Below are positions 10,855-23,838 of a DNA stretch of 64,000 nucleotides, in pieces. Each line of letters starts with the position of its first letter. Position 1 is the stretch's first letter. The translations under genes were made by a program, and so were the position numbers. Below the pieces are notes generated by a model that saw only the letters and a list, made by a program, of their open reading frames with translations, had not been told where the DNA came from and did no database searches. Source of the stretch: Himantopus leucocephalus (taxonomy: Eukaryota > Chordata > Aves > Charadriiformes > Recurvirostridae); the NCBI GenBank assembly GCA_003993805.1, contig RSEF01000021.1, positions 232,883 through 296,882 of the forward strand, written 5' to 3'.

Positions 10855-11983
10855 AAATGGAAGTCAGAACTAATTTATTTAAGAAAAAAAAACAACCAAC
10901 CAAACTTGTAAAAAGGAGGGGGAGGCATCGATTACAAGCTCTGGAAGCTCTTGTCAGGACAGCGCCAAAGAAATCAGCTTTATACAACAGAAAGAAAAGG
11001 GTAGCAGGAGGGGCCCAAAGCCGTCCCCCCCACCCTGAGCCTCCCCAGCCCTGCATGAGCGGTCCCCTGCGAAGGTACCTGGGCATCCCGGCACTCGTCC
11101 CCCTTCTCCCTCCACCACCATTAAAGTGCAGCAGGGAGAGGGGCTGGCTCCCACCCGCACCACCCCAGCGTGAGCCTGCTCTTGGCCTTCCCCTGCGGGC
11201 CACGAAATGTGAAGCCCCAGCTCCCTCGTCCCCAGGGAGCTCCGTGGTGGCCCTGAGGACCAGCAAGGTAAGGGCTCTCACCACCACGGGTCCCAGCAAC
11301 CTCACACACGCAGCCCCAGAGGCACATCCAGGGGCAAAACACTCCCCAAGAGCTACCAAATACCAGGGGGTTGGGGTTGAATTAAGATCCAGTGGGTGCC
11401 AGGAGGAACAGCGCGTCCACGCTGAGCCCACGCGTCCTTAGGCAGGCAGGGCAGATAGGAGGAAGCAGGGATGCCCCCGGTCCTGCACACCCCAGGAGAG
11501 ACGTGCATCTCTTCTGGGACTGTGGAGAGGCTGCATCCCTTCTTCCTCCACCCCAGGTACGAGCCGTTTACAAGAGAAAAAACGCACAAGGACTCAGCAA
11601 GGGCTCCACAGCAGGTTCAGGAGCCTGCAGACACCCCCTGGGGAGCCCAGCTCAGCTCCTGCTCTCAGCCGAAACCCCCTCGTCCAGGTTCCCGCTCCTC
11701 TCAATATATTATTACTATTATGTGCAAGTAGTTTTGCATCAGAAAACCCCGAGCCCTCCTCTCTCGCCCTGCAGCTCCAGCCCCACATCCGCCCCTCAGC
11801 CCTGTTTGTGCCTCAAAACGTTCCTCCAGCCCCGGGGTGTCGTGGAGAGCAAAGCGTGAGGGTAGTAGCTATTAGACAGGAAAGACTCCACCACCCCCCT
11901 CCCTCCCCAAACCCCGGCCCTCTCCCTTCGCACACACCCCCTGCCCGCGCCACCGGCTGCAAGGACAGTCCGCAAGGGCCAGG
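10855..11983 (-). other. NBL1: NBL1 3' UTR (predicted)
   Basis: This is sequence between the NBL1 stop codon and the AATAAA at 10874-10879. It is C-rich on the plus strand, with one AT-rich patch at 11700-11725. No other gene is seen in it. The boundary depends on the poly(A) call. Confidence 0.5.
10874..10879 (-). terminator. NBL1 poly(A) signal (AATAAA)
   Basis: A canonical AATAAA lies on the minus strand about 1.1 kb downstream of the NBL1 stop codon. It is preceded by a run of T bases on the sense strand and followed by moderately T/GT-rich sequence. The resulting 3' UTR length is in the range known for mammalian NBL1. Cleavage would be near 10850-10860. Confidence 0.6.
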
Positions 11984-12238
11984 TCACTCGTCGCCCTCCT
12001 CCTCGTGATGGTGGTGGCTGGAGGCAGGAGGTTCTTCCACCTCCTGTTGGTGGTGGGCATAGTGATGGGGGCTAGGACCTTCAGCGGGCATGTTCTCCTC
12101 CGCGTTCAGGTAGACGTTGAACAGGGCTCCCTCGTGGCTCGGCTCCTTCCCGCAAGCCTGGCAGCTACAGTGAAGTATCTTCTCCACCAGCTTGTCAACC
12201 CTGGGGATCTCGTCGTTGCCTGGACAGTCCAGCGTCAC
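11984..12238 (-). CDS. NBL1: NBL1 coding exon 3 (end of knot, acidic/His tail)
   Basis: This exon follows a cttctgcccag acceptor and runs to the stop. It encodes 84 residues. The first 35 (VTLDCPG through KEPSHEG) complete the cystine knot. The last 50 or so are low-constraint, with HH/QQ/EE runs and a terminal [12 protein letters not shown]. Confidence 0.95.
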   Translation of the reverse strand: MTLDCPGNDEIPRVDKLVEKILHCSCQACGKEPSHEGALFNVYLNAEENMPAEGPSPHHYAHHQQEVEEPPASSHHHHEEEGDE

Positions 12239-13602
12239 CTGGGCAGAAGGACGAGGACACGGTGAGTGAGCATGCAGGCTCAACACCCGGACGGCCAACC
12301 TGCTGCAGGTGGTCTGTCCCGCCCCGTGCCCTGCATGGTCGGGGTATTTTAAGCCAGAAGCGATGGCTTGCTGCCCATAGAGAGAGACCTCCACAGTCAG
12401 TCTGCAAGGCGAGTTCTCTGGGAATGTCTCACAAGGTCACAAGCTGCAGATACCTGGGAAAAACACACCGACTCAAGCAGGACACTACTCCTAGGCACTG
12501 AAATATCAGTGATAACTGCAAAGACCACCCACAAGACACGTTGCTGAGCACCTCAGATAGTTTGGGCTAAACCATCTGCCCAAACGTCTGAGCTGAAAGC
12601 AAAGCAGAGAGCTGAACCCAGCTCCCTGGGTGCCCAGGCTTGCCTCGGAGGCAGGGTTTATGGCTCTGCCAGGATCAATGGTGGCATGAAACTGTGAGGT
12701 CTGAGGTTGAGTGGCAGATGGGCTGTGGGAAGCACTCCCGGACATCGAAGAAGGCAAAAGCTCCCAAGTGGGAGGAGGTGACAAAGGGAGTGGTGGAGAA
12801 AACAGGCACGCGGGATGAGCACAGGGATGAATAATGCAGGGACTGACGGGGGATGCTTTTGCAAACAGAGTGATAAATGCATCATTCATCACAGCAGTCA
12901 CGTTGCTTCCAGCAGCCCCTTCCACCCAGGCATCTCAAGACAGGGTACAGTCACCTGAGAGACCCTGGAAGGAAACTACGAGTGGGAAAACCTCAGGCAA
13001 GGAGAAGGACTTGCCCTAAAGCGGTGGCAGAGCAGAGCCGAGAGCCCCCGAACGAGGCCCTGCAGGAAGAACCATGGAGCAGGCAGGGATACTCACAATT
13101 TCCCACATGGACTGGGCTGGCATGCAGGAGTCACAGTGAACCAGGGACTCTGTGGACTGAGGGAAGGTGTTGGGGACGCTGTAGCTGAAACACTGTCCCA
13201 GACAGGCCCTGCAAAGACAACAGAGGGATGAGAGCTCAGGGGAGCTTTCTGCTCTTCCCAACAAAAGCAGAAGGAGATTTGACCTTCCACTGAGACCGAC
13301 AGAAGGCAGCCAGGCAGGGGCAGGACATTGTGCCTGGCTTCTTGTGCGAGTGACAGTCCCCAAAGCCACTCCTGTGCCATCTGCAAATAGAAATCAGCTG
13401 AATCCAGCTCCGCACTGAGGGTGGATCCGTACCTGTTCTGGATGGACTTGGACTCGCAGCCGCTGTGCCCCACGATCTGGGTGATGTTCTTGGCCTCGCA
13501 CCAAGCGCTCTTGTCCGGGAAGAGGGCGAGCTTGTTTATGGGGGGCGGCGCGGCCAGGAGCAGCGCTGGGAAGAGGGCACCAACCACAAACCATAACATC
13601 AT
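11984..13602 (-). CDS. NBL1: NBL1/DAN, secreted BMP antagonist (three coding exons)
   Basis: DAN-family cystine-knot protein. In the known family it is secreted and binds BMPs to block signalling. Joining 13602-13433, 13208-13097 and 12238-11984 gives 178 aa; human NBL1 is about 181 aa. Residues 1 to about 17 are a hydrophobic signal peptide ending before [14 protein letters not shown], which is identical to the human mature start. Ten cysteines (35, 49, 59, 63, 82, 85, 99, 118, 120, 123) fit the DAN knot. There is one sequon, N39. The C-tail (about 125-178) is divergent and ends in a His cluster and an acidic run, where human has a His/Pro repeat. Two start codons are adjacent (13602 and 13599), as in human MM; I use the first. 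The stretch from NKLALFPDK to KEPSHEG is nearly identical to human. Confidence 0.97.
12585..12665 (-). repeat. Possible MIR-like relic
   Basis: The stretch with a CAAAGCAGAGAGCTGAACCC-like core followed by AGCTCCCTGGG resembles the reverse complement of the MIR end segment (GCAGAGCTGGGATTCGAACCC). It is heavily diverged. A second similar trace lies at about 12995-13050, with GGACTTGCCC followed by GGTGGCAGAGC. Confidence 0.3.
13097..13208 (-). CDS. NBL1: NBL1 coding exon 2 (central knot)
   Basis: This 112-bp exon lies between a ctttgcag acceptor and a gtgagt donor. It encodes the end of Arg57 and residues 58-94 (ACLGQC through SMWEI), which as far as I can recall are the same as in human. 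It carries four knot cysteines. Confidence 0.95.
13433..13602 (-). CDS. NBL1: NBL1 coding exon 1 (signal peptide, start of knot)
   Basis: This exon encodes residues 1-56 and two bases of codon 57 (Arg), then a gtacgg donor at 13432. The exon itself begins further upstream, at 13621, after a tgtctccagctgtag acceptor (or possibly at the inner CAG a few bases earlier), so about 19 bases of it are 5' UTR. That acceptor shows at least one upstream non-coding exon. Confidence 0.95.
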
Positions 13603-15230
13603 GGCCAGCTCTGCCAAAATCCTACAGCTGGAGACAGAGAGCAAAGTGTTAGCAGGAAAGAAAACAGGCAAGCCAGCCCATTTCTCCAGCTCCATGGCAG
13701 TTCTTGGTTGCAACAAGCACAGGTATGTCCTCCCAGCGTGTTGGTACTCACATCTCCCTTCATAGCCAGGGAGGCTCCCCAAAACACCGCACGGGGAGTG
13801 GGACATGCTGCATTGCCTCTTCCCTGTTCAAAACAAACTCTGGGGCAGGCAGACACCTGCGTTACTTCTCCCGAGCTTTGTGCCAGGAGCAACAGCAGGC
13901 TTTTCATCATTTCCCACCCAAAGCTGGGCTGGAAGAAGTTTGCAAAACAAAAGCATCACCGCCATGAGTCGAGCCAGGCTGGAAAAGTTGGGAACCGCAG
14001 AAATGTTTTTATTTGAGGAAGGAGCATGCTTCCCCACTTCCTTTTCTCCCACCTTAAAAGCCAAAGCTGGCCTCGCCACAAGCTTTCCCAGAGAAAAGGG
14101 ACTGCTTTCCCAGGAAGGAAAACCACTTTCCTCCTAGAAATGCGCAGCAGGTGTCGCTGCAAGGCAGCAGCAAGCAGGGAGACTTGGAAACCTCCATCCA
14201 GAGGCTAGAAATCCACAGAAAAGACCAATACGGCGTTTATTTTTTATAGAGCCACTCAACTTCAGCAAACAATTACTCTGAGGATGGGAACTCGGTCTGC
14301 AGATGAGGGGGGTCCTTTTAATACCAAGCATAAACCTCGCTCACAAAGGTGGTCGGCCGAGAAGGTTACTTGCCACCCCCAGAGAAATCCCACGCAGGGT
14401 TTCCGTGGAGGCCAGCTGTACTCCGGAGCCAAGGTGCCTGCATTAACACTCCCAATCACTGGGGAAAGGCAGATGGAAAAGCATCACAGAAATAGGGAAA
14501 TTTTTTCCTTTGTGGGGTTTGGATGGAGTCATAGTCTAAGGCAGACATTTATACTTTCTAAAATATTTGTTAGAACCATGTTATTTGTTACTTCCTTCTA
14601 TTTATTTATCCAGACGAAGATCCAAAGCCCACACTGGAAAGACTCCTGTTGATTCTCATGGCTCCTGGGCCCAGCCCTCTAACGATTGCTGGGGAAGGAG
14701 AGGAAAAATGCCTTGTTTATCAGACGCCGGTGTCAGGGGCAGCTCTGCGCTGGGGACTCCCAGCCAGGTGTTCCCCCCATCACTCAGTCTATCTGCACAG
14801 TCTTCACCAACACATCCTCGGCTGGAGGACCAGTACGCTTATCTAAATGATTGAGATGGCCCACTGAGCACCTCTCAGCTCCAGCTCAGATGTTTTAAGG
14901 TCATTCTGGGACAGGGGGGGTTGCCCTCTTACCCCTTCACTGAGCCCAGCCCTCCCGGATCTGAATCAAGAGAGAGATGAGAGAGAGGCACTTCCCCATC
15001 CTCCATCCCAAGGAAGCCACATCCTCATTCCCTGGCCCCGGGGAACTCTGGAGGAATCAGGTGGGGTCTCTGCTAAATTTCCTTATTCCCTGGTGATAGA
15101 CAAACCATAATGGTACAACGCAGCAACATCTTTATAGCCCTGGCTTCCTAATCCTCCCAGCACTTGTTCCTGTGAATCCCATGGATTCCCCAGGGAGAGT
15201 ATCTGCACAAAGCATGGTTTGCAGGTCTTG

Positions 15231-15424
15231 GTTTGGGATAAGCAGAGGGTTTAAGCCCCTGAACTTGCACTGTCATTAATGAGAGCAGTGTGGTTAAATA
15301 CATTTGTCCTGAAGACAACTCTTAGGGGTTTGGGATAAGCAGAGGGTTTAAGCCCCTGAACTTGCACTGTCATTAATGAGAGCAGTGTGGTTAAATACAT
15401 TTGTCCTGAAGACAACTCTTAGGG
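15231..15424. repeat. Exact 97-bp tandem duplication
   Basis: Positions 15231-15327 and 15328-15424 are identical over 97 bases, head to tail with no spacer. The sequence itself is not low-complexity and matches no element I recognise. The perfect identity points to a recent duplication in this lineage or an assembly artefact. It lies inside NBL1 intron 1. Confidence 0.97.
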
Positions 15425-18089
15425 CTTACTTCTGCTCCCTGAAATTTGTTTTCCATTTCAGTGGGGGAATTCTGCAATTTCTGTGAAGAACACGGCTAAG
15501 CTGCACACACACACGCTCGGTTTGCTTGGTTTTCTGAAACGAGCATCCCTCATTCCTCAAATGCCAGCGGCTCTGTGCTGAGGAATCCCGCTCCCAAAGG
15601 CAAGTCCGAGATCAGAGCTGGGATGTGACCCAAACAGCAATCACAACCCCCCGGGGAACAGCCGAAATTCCTCTGGAGTCAGCACACAAGTTCACTTCCA
15701 CATGCCCGATTAGAGAGCAATTTCCTTCTTTCCAAAGAAAGGTGGTGGCTGTTTTTTTCCCAGGTTTCTATGCATCTCTACCCAGCGGCAAAGAGGCAAA
15801 CATTTCTGTCTGCGCTGACAGCCCTGCTTCCCTGGGACCTTTTTTTTTTCCCCCAGAGGGTGGTGTTCAACAGAGAGGTTTTTCTGCAGCACAGGTCAGA
15901 GCAGACCCATCCCCAGAGGCATGAAGAATCATCCCTGAGCATCTGGGCTCCTCTCTCCCTCTGATACCGAGAGGAAGATGAGTGAGGTTGTGCTCTGCTA
16001 AGCACAGGACCTGGCCTGGATTCAGGAAAGCACTTAGACATATGCTTAAGCCCTCTCCTTTCCTGAGCAGGGATGTCTTCGTAACTGGGGCCCCTAGCAG
16101 CACGGCCACTGGTCTGGTTTGCAGAGGGGCAGTCGGCGAGCAGGGAGAGACGGGTACCTCTACAGAGCTGGAGCCATTGCAACTTTACTCCATTCTTCCA
16201 GGCACTCCAGTGCTGAGCGCTGCTATCCCTTACTCATTTTAAACCTTGAACAGGCCACATCCACATGGTGTTTTCCTTCTCCCAAGAACGCCCTGGAACC
16301 CGCAGGGCCACATTTCTAGTAAGTAACAAGGTTTATGCCAGGGCCTAGGAAAACATCTGATGCAGCTGAGTTTGGGAGGGAGCTGGGGCTGGAAACAGCC
16401 TGCTCGCAACCGCGGCATGTTCACTGGCATAGTTCAAACCAGTCATGCGAACAGAGCTGCCACTAAAACCATTCATCTGACAGCAGCCACAGGGTCGGAG
16501 ACAAAAGCACCGTGTTCCTTCTCCCCCCCGGCTGGGAAGGGAAGGGAAAAAAGGAAGACAAGGCACCCGAGCAGGTTTGCAAACTCCCGATTAAATAAAG
16601 GCATTGAGCACATTCCTCCGTGACAAGCTAAATTACACGTTGCAGCCCCTAAAGAAACAAGTGTGTGCTCCCCGGCGCTGACCCCGGCCCTGGCCTGCCG
16701 GCAGGAGCAAGCACTTCCCCGCACACAGGGGCTTCTTTCTCTTCTTCACACCGGGGCACTTTTTTTTTTTTCCTGCTAGTCAAAGCTTTTCAAGCAGAAA
16801 GTTCAGCTCAGTTCCGGCAGACCCATCAGCCCCTGAGGGTCTCCCCCCTCTCCCTCTGCAGGGAACCACATGGCAGCTTCCTCCGCCACCCCTTCAGCAC
16901 GCATTTGAGAAATCAAATGACTCAGCCCTTGAGCCTGGCACATCCCAGACTCCGGAGACAAACAACTTCTCAGCGCACGCACAGCTGCAGCCTTGTGGTG
17001 AGCGGCCCCAGAGCCCTTTTCCAGCCTGTCCCCATGTCCAAGGAGTTGAGGGGCAAAATGTCGAAGGCTGATGGGTCTCAGCTGTACCAGCTCAGCATCC
17101 CTTTGAGGCCGGGAGAGCCTGGCAGGAGCCCTGCCGAGGGCTGAGCCTCCCATGAGTCCAGTGGTAGCACGCTCAGATGTTTCGTGTCACCTAGAAGAGC
17201 TCCTTCCTCCCATCCGGGCAGTCCCAGGGACTCTCAGGAGTCCCGCAAGCAGGACAGTCCCCGCCAACGCCTGGAAGCAGCTGGGAAAATCTACATGGTT
17301 ACATCGGCTGGAGGACAATCACGGGAATTACCTCGGAGGCCACGTTCCCACCATCCAGCCCACAGCTGTTCCCGGCCATTTGGAAACCAAACACTTCTGG
17401 AGGAAAATAAAAAAGATCTAATCAGTTTTACCCTCTTTTTCCAGTGGGAAGTTTACACCAGAATACAAGACAAGCCTGCAGGTGGACGTGGGGAACATTT
17501 CGTGAGTAGTTTATATTTATAGTTATTTTTCTTATCCAGGATCTTGCAATTTTGCCAAACATAAAAACACAGACACAGGTATATTGTGCTCATGGCCACA
17601 CACACAGCATCCCAGGTTCTGAGAGACAAGAAACCCCTAAGCTTTACAAACATTGCTCAAAGCCTGCGAATACAGCACAGAATTAGTGTTGGTTCCGTGC
17701 TGTAGCTAAGGAAGATGAGGTACAAAGCTGGGAAATGGCCTTACCTCAGTGCCCGAATCAGTGATTCAAGTCCTTGTGTGAGATGCATGAGATCTCAGCG
17801 AGACAGACAAGGCGAAGGTTTCAGCTTCTGGTCTGGATCAGAGCTGGGACCTCCACCTTCCTCTCCTGCCTCCCTGGACACACGGCTGTCCTGCCCGACA
17901 GATCCAGCTTCCCACCCAGCCTGGCTCCCAACCTACACCACGCCAAGCGCCGCCAAGTTGGCATTAGACACGAATCACAGCAGTACCAGGTCCTGCCTTT
18001 GTGTTCAACTAGTTATTTGTGCCATTTTGCTGAGAAAAGCTGCTGCACGGTGCTGCCAGGAGAAAAGGAAGCCCCAAAGACTCGCTGCT

Positions 18090-18140
18090 GAGTGCACTGC
18101 TCTGTGCCTCAGTTTCCCTGCTTGTAAGATCAGAGACAGG
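18090..18140 (+). repeat. MIR-like SINE fragment
   Basis: The text GTGCCTCAGTTTCCCTG followed by CTTGTAAGAT matches the best-conserved part of the MIR core (GCCTCAGTTTCC then CTGTAAAATGG). MIR is an ancient tRNA-derived SINE present in all amniotes. Its ends are not clear. Confidence 0.55.
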
Positions 18141-20769
18141 GGAGCGCTGTATGCCGAGTGAGCTCACGGGTGCAGAGAGAGTGGGAAAAGCACAAGGAGG
18201 TCTTTGGAGCGCCAGACTTCCTTCGAGGGAAGAGGCTGCCCGGGGCAGGAGAGGAGGGACAGCTGCCAACAGCCCTTGCCCCACACGATGCGGCGCGCGT
18301 TCCTCGATGGGAAGGTGTTTGGGGTCAGGCCGGGACATCGCTGTGCGGTGGGGGAGTCACACAAGGACACCGTGCTGCAGGGCAAGGGGGGGTCGCTGCC
18401 TGGAGAAGAGAAAGCTCTCCAAGGAGTTGGGTGGGATCACTCCTGTGCGCGCAAGTGGCCAGGAGTGATCTCTCTTGCAGGTAGCTGTAAACACTAAAAG
18501 GCAATCGATTATTTAGGCACCAAAAAGGAATCAAAGCCACAGTAAGTGTCTGATTTGGTGGCAACTGGAAAGAAACATGTACCTGTCCCTGAAAGATCCA
18601 GGGCATGGGTCTCCTTAGACACAGGATTTTGTCTAAACAGTAACTTCTGAACACTACAGGGAATTGCCTCTTTGGAATCTCAACTCAAATAATACTTGCT
18701 TACATGGAACAAAAACTCTTACAGGACAGCGTCAGTAGGAAGAGTGTAAATCTAAACTGGGAAAACCTGAAAGGCTGCTGTGTACTGAAAAAAAAATCAA
18801 AACAACTTATTTTATTCAATACTTTCCCCTATTCAATACTTCCCCCTTTTTTGAAATTCGCATTTAGCTAAAGCTTCAGTAGCTTAACATTTTTCAATTT
18901 GGTTGCAAAAAATCCAAAGTGCAACATTCTTTAGAGGACTCTACTGTTGTGCCTGCAGTAGCCCAAATCAATCTGATCGATGTCACGACAGTATCGCCAG
19001 AGGAGAGGGCAGAGAACTACGCACTGAAAATCTCTAGAGGTAATTCTTCAGGACAGCAAGACAGATGAGTGCTTAACTGAACACAGAAGTCTCTTCTGAG
19101 CTGAGAGCTTCAGTCTGGCTTTGCTGAGCTGCAAAATCTGGGAAGAAATTGCAACAAAATAAAAAGGAAACTACCATAGGAAGCCATTTGATATTTAACA
19201 TGCACAAGAATCAATCCTAAAAACTTTTTGATAATGGAACAAAAGCCATGTCATTTCTCACTGTGGATCTGGCTGCCTCGGCTCCTTTCAAAAGCAGGAC
19301 ATGTTAGAGCTTCCCTTTCCGTAACGTATTAATTTCCACTCAAGCATGGTTGGGCGATTCACAGAAATAAAGCAGAAATAAAGAAAAGCAGTGCAGAATT
19401 TTTAAAGCCCTCTCCCCTCCCCACTTTGGCCAGAATTTCAAAAGACTTTGGTACATTGGGAGTTTAAATCTGGCTTCTCAACCATGCACTGAGCACTCGA
19501 GAAACTCATTTTATGCAGCTGGAAAAAAAATCCAGGCTCCTTTACCAACAAAAAAGCCATTGGAAAGCTACCTATGGACTTAGATAGGCTTAGAATGGGG
19601 TCCTAAAGGAGCTCTGCTGGAAAAGGGACACACTAATGGCCTGCGGAGGAGGCAAGAGTCATATAAACAGTTTCTGGTAATTTATTTCAATTGCTCAATT
19701 TCTTCAGCATTAAGAACAATCACGGCCAGGAAAATGCATCAACCTAAAGCACAGGAATATATCCCGGTCCCATACCACCCTCCACTCCCTCTCTTCGTAA
19801 AGCACCTGCTCAAAATGTGGGGCTCTGCAGCCCCTAAGAGCAGCAGGGCAAGCGGGATGGAAGCAAGGATCAGCCGCGCTGGGGACCTGGAAAACAAGCC
19901 TGGTACTGGCCTCCAGCAGCCGGCTGTTTTGGGGAGCAGCCGGACCGGGGTACCTTGGCGAACTGGGGAAAGGGAGAGCGTGCAGGCTCCGTCGGAGACC
20001 CTGCGCAAGGAAGGACTAGTCTGCAACATGCTTTGGCTAGAACAGTCCCCAGCGGTAGGTCGTATCCCAGTGCATTGCAGATAATATGAAAAATAGGCAC
20101 TTTCAAACACAGCTGTTAGCAGCATTTCAGCCAGAGGCCTTGCTCGCATGTCTGGACCTGAACATGGCTCGACTCCCTCCTGCGTTTCCCCTGGAGCTGG
20201 TGTTTCCCACACAGCCATCCCACACGCTCGCCGCCGCAGAGCAGCCACCCGGCACAGGCAGCGCTGTCAGCCCGGCTGGGGCTGAGGGTATCAGCTGGAG
20301 CTTTGGCCACGCAGGAGGACCATAGGTGTCCAAACCTGGACCGGGGACCCAAAACCCTTTGAAAATCCCAGGCAATAACACCGCGTGCTGCCCTCCAGCT
20401 GGGCTGCTCTCTCTAAAGCTGTCTCTGACCCCTGCGAGCAGCCATTTCCCACCCAGCGTGGAAAGGGGCTCTGTTTTTTCCTCCTCCACAGCATCACTAA
20501 TGGAGAGCCTGACCACTACCGCTCGCTGTCGGCATCTCCCCAAAGCACCTGGCTCGCTCTGGAGCCTTGCAGTCACACCGTTTCCCCTTGCAACTGAAGC
20601 TACAGCCTCTCCCCTCCTTTTTCGGTGAAAACAGCTTTCACGGGGCCGGTGGTAAAATCCGCACCGCCTCTGGGAAGGGTCCCAAGAGTCGTTCGCTTTT
20701 ACCCGCGTTTGATTTGCACGCAGGCACCAGCGGTTTCCCCGGGGAGCGCTTCTCCCAGCAGGCCCAGTT

Positions 20770-20860
20770 CTGCTTTCACTTAGAGTGAGGTAAACTGGGA
20801 CCGGCTCCTCCGAATGACTCCACTGGTGCAAATGAGATCAGAATCTGGCACCGCTCGTCT
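20770..20860 (+). repeat. Possible ancient amniote interspersed repeat
   Basis: The run GGTGCAAATGAGATCAGAAT followed by CTGGC, together with a nearby 'actccactggtg', resembles an old reptile/bird repeat family that carries 'GGTGTAA..TGAGATCAGAATCTGGCCC'. I recall this family only from general exposure and do not give it a name. Confidence 0.3.
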
Positions 20861-23820
20861 TACTCAAAACAAGCATAACTGGAACCAGATAAAACCAGTT
20901 CTAGTACATAGTGGCCACCAGGATTATTATTTTTTTAATTTAGCACACACGCCGCGTAAGGCCATCCTGCAGTCAGAGATGGGAGTTGTCTCAAATGCCA
21001 ACCACGCTGGCTTTCGGCTTGCTCGGTCATTCATTACCAAACTTGCATAAAAAATCCAGCCGTGTCCTACGCGGCGGGGTTGCGCTTGCAGGATCAGGTT
21101 CCCAGCTGCTGGAGCAAGAGGTGGAAAGAGGGAAAGAGAAAGGGGGTTGCAGCTGAAGCCAGGGATCTTTCAGGGAGGGTTCAGGATCCTTCCTGCCGTT
21201 TTCCTCTCCCTTTACACCCATTCGGGCCATATCCTGGCCACAACAGCAGAAATCCAGTCGACTTGAGTGCTGTTTCGCCTTCTTTTGTTTTAATCTCCGC
21301 TTTACACTTCACCACGCTTCTCAGTTTTGCCGACATAAAACCCGATGTCTGTCTTATTTACCCACGGCACTGACTGCCATATCTCCAATACCGAAGCATA
21401 AAAACATGTGGCACTGCAGGGCCAGCAGCTTTTGGGGGTAACGTAACAGCTCGCAGCCCAGCTGGTATTTTCAATTGCTACCAGAGGTGCTGGGGGCTGA
21501 CCTCATTCTTGACATTTAGGCAGTCTCTCCCAAAACTGCAGGATTGGGCCCAGTAACCACAATGAAATCAAACCGTGAACCGAATGCCGGTCTTTTCCCC
21601 TCTCTGGACAAGTGGTCTGAGCTCTGTTATCAGAGAAGAAGGAGGCTTAAGCCACATCTGAGAGTGACCAAAGCGAGGGCCTGATCCTGACACCATTGCC
21701 AAAGCTCAACTCCAAAGGATTGAAATCTTGGTTGGAAGGGGATGGTGGTCCAGCCCAGCTCCACAACTGCTAGAAAGCAGTTTTGGGTTGCTCCATTCCC
21801 ACCATCGGAGCTAATTTACACCCAGGAAAGCACTGGCCCCCACCACCCCGTGTCACTCCCTCCCTAAACAGTGCTGCACAAGCAACAAAAGGTCTGGGAA
21901 ACGGCAAGCACAGCTGCTGCCAGTGCTAACGGGAGGCGTGGAGGACAGGCCACCCCTCATTCCCACCCCGGTCTTCCCCCAAAAAGGACAATTTTATCAG
22001 CCATTTAGGTTTTTAAGAGTCTGATTTGAGTGGCTGAGAAGTTTCTTTGCCCTAAGCTGTGCTCGACCCGCCAGCACTCTGGTCCTTGCTTTATTGCAGG
22101 AGATCTCCGAGCCTGGGCGACTACAGAGGAGGGTGGGTTTTTTTTCCAGCAGACTTCAAAAAAAAAAGAGCAGGAGCAAAGCCCTTGGATGGAGGAAGTC
22201 CCCGGCTCTGCCTGCCCCGCGGTCTCTGCAGCTACGATACGGGAGCCGGCAGAGATATTCCTAACACTTTAGTGGGAACAGCACAGAGCTCGGGGAGGAA
22301 TAACTGCCCAGGAGTTTACTCTGCTTCTCGGGCAGGTTTCCCACAACTACACCAGCTTAACACGACCTCGGCAATGCCAACACACGCTGCGAGCAAAGTT
22401 ACTCCAATACGGGCAAGTCTTTAATGCTCCTTTAAAAGCAGTTTGGCTTGGGGCCCTATCCTGCACTTCCTAGGCACCCAACATTCCCTCCAGCTTGACT
22501 GTTTTCCTTGTTCCGGAAAAATGACCGGGCACTCGGGAAGACTTTGCTCGTTCACCCTTTTTGCAAGACCGCAAACTCCCCAAGCTGGAATTCAGAGCAG
22601 AGAGGTCAAGCCAAGAGCCCGTATTCTTCTCAGGGCTGTTTGCAAACACTTGGGATTTTTATACTGAAGGCAAATTCCATTTCCCATCCTGCGGTTTGCA
22701 AATTTGAGGCGAGCTGCCTCTTTTGAGATGGGAGACTGCCTTCAAAAAGCAAAAGTGCCCATTGTATACAGCTGATTTTTGGCTGGTTGGACACTGTAAA
22801 GAGGACACCAAGTTCTTAGGCTAAAAATACAAGGGAAAATCTGAGCCTCGCCGTATCACTAGGATCTTTCCCACTCGTTTCAATAGGGTGCAGATTTTTT
22901 GCAAAAAACCTGTATGGCAAAACTATGGTGCCCCGACTCCACAAACACTTTGCACAAGCTGAATTTTGAATTTGATGGGGTTAATCCTATACATAAAATT
23001 TAGATTGCGGAGGGAGCATAGGTTTCTCGTAAGAGTGCCCTTGTGAAATAAATGTTAGTGGGCAATAACGGATTGTCCGGATCAGCTCTAATGCAGCCTG
23101 AAAATGGGCTAAAAAGCATGTTCTGTCCCCAAAACATCTCTTAGAGAAAAAGAGAAATCCCCACTGTGCATAAAATGCAGAGGTTTTTGTATGTAACAAA
23201 TAAGAATTGCCGCAAATACTTAGACAAACTTAACTACTATGTTACGACTCAAGAAACAGGTAGAAATATATCGGATATAAGCCTTCGTAAGATTCCAGTA
23301 AGCACAAAAACTATTTGCAGGACACAAGGATGTAAAGTCATCCCCAGTGCAAACTTTTCAAGTAACAAAAGTTTACTGCCTCGCCGTCAGGAAAATTTCC
23401 TTCCTTTATGATACCCGAACTACTACACATCCTCCAGCATTGCGGTTAATCGATATACTGAAAGTTCCCGTTCTCTCCTCTGCACTTTTGTTCGAAACCC
23501 GAAATAGATGGGAAGGACTCTGTACCACAGATGTGCAACCGATAGAACGCGGCTCCCCATATCCTATTCTTTTATTTTATTTCAGCTAAAGCGGCGGTGG
23601 AAATAGTTTAACGATTGCACAGCAGATCCCCCCCGAAGTCCGCCTCATCTGCAACTGATTTCTGCCCGTGGCAATATTCTCATCCTCCCGGCCATCAATC
23701 ACCCGGGGTGGGATGGGGGGGGGGAAAGAATGGAAGGGAGAGGAAAAGAGGCGGAAAATCTGGTGCTGATCAGCGGCGGAGAAAAAAGCAGCAGGTCCGC
23801 AGGGCGGAGGGGTGGAGGGG

Positions 23821-23838
23821 ACACACACACACACACAA
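23821..23838. repeat. (AC)n microsatellite next to NBL1 exon 1 donor
   Basis: This is an uninterrupted AC run on the plus strand. On the NBL1 sense strand it is a GT run that begins about 17 nt inside intron 1, right after the gtgagt donor. Confidence 0.9.

Noticed and set aside
10547..11431. 294-codon minus-strand ORF
   Set aside because: It overlaps the NBL1 3' UTR and poly(A) site and has no domain features.
21720..21775. Possible reverse CR1 (TTGGTTGGAAGGGG followed by TGGTCCAGCCC)
   Set aside because: Only short matches to the CR1 3' end with no terminal repeat. Not enough to call.
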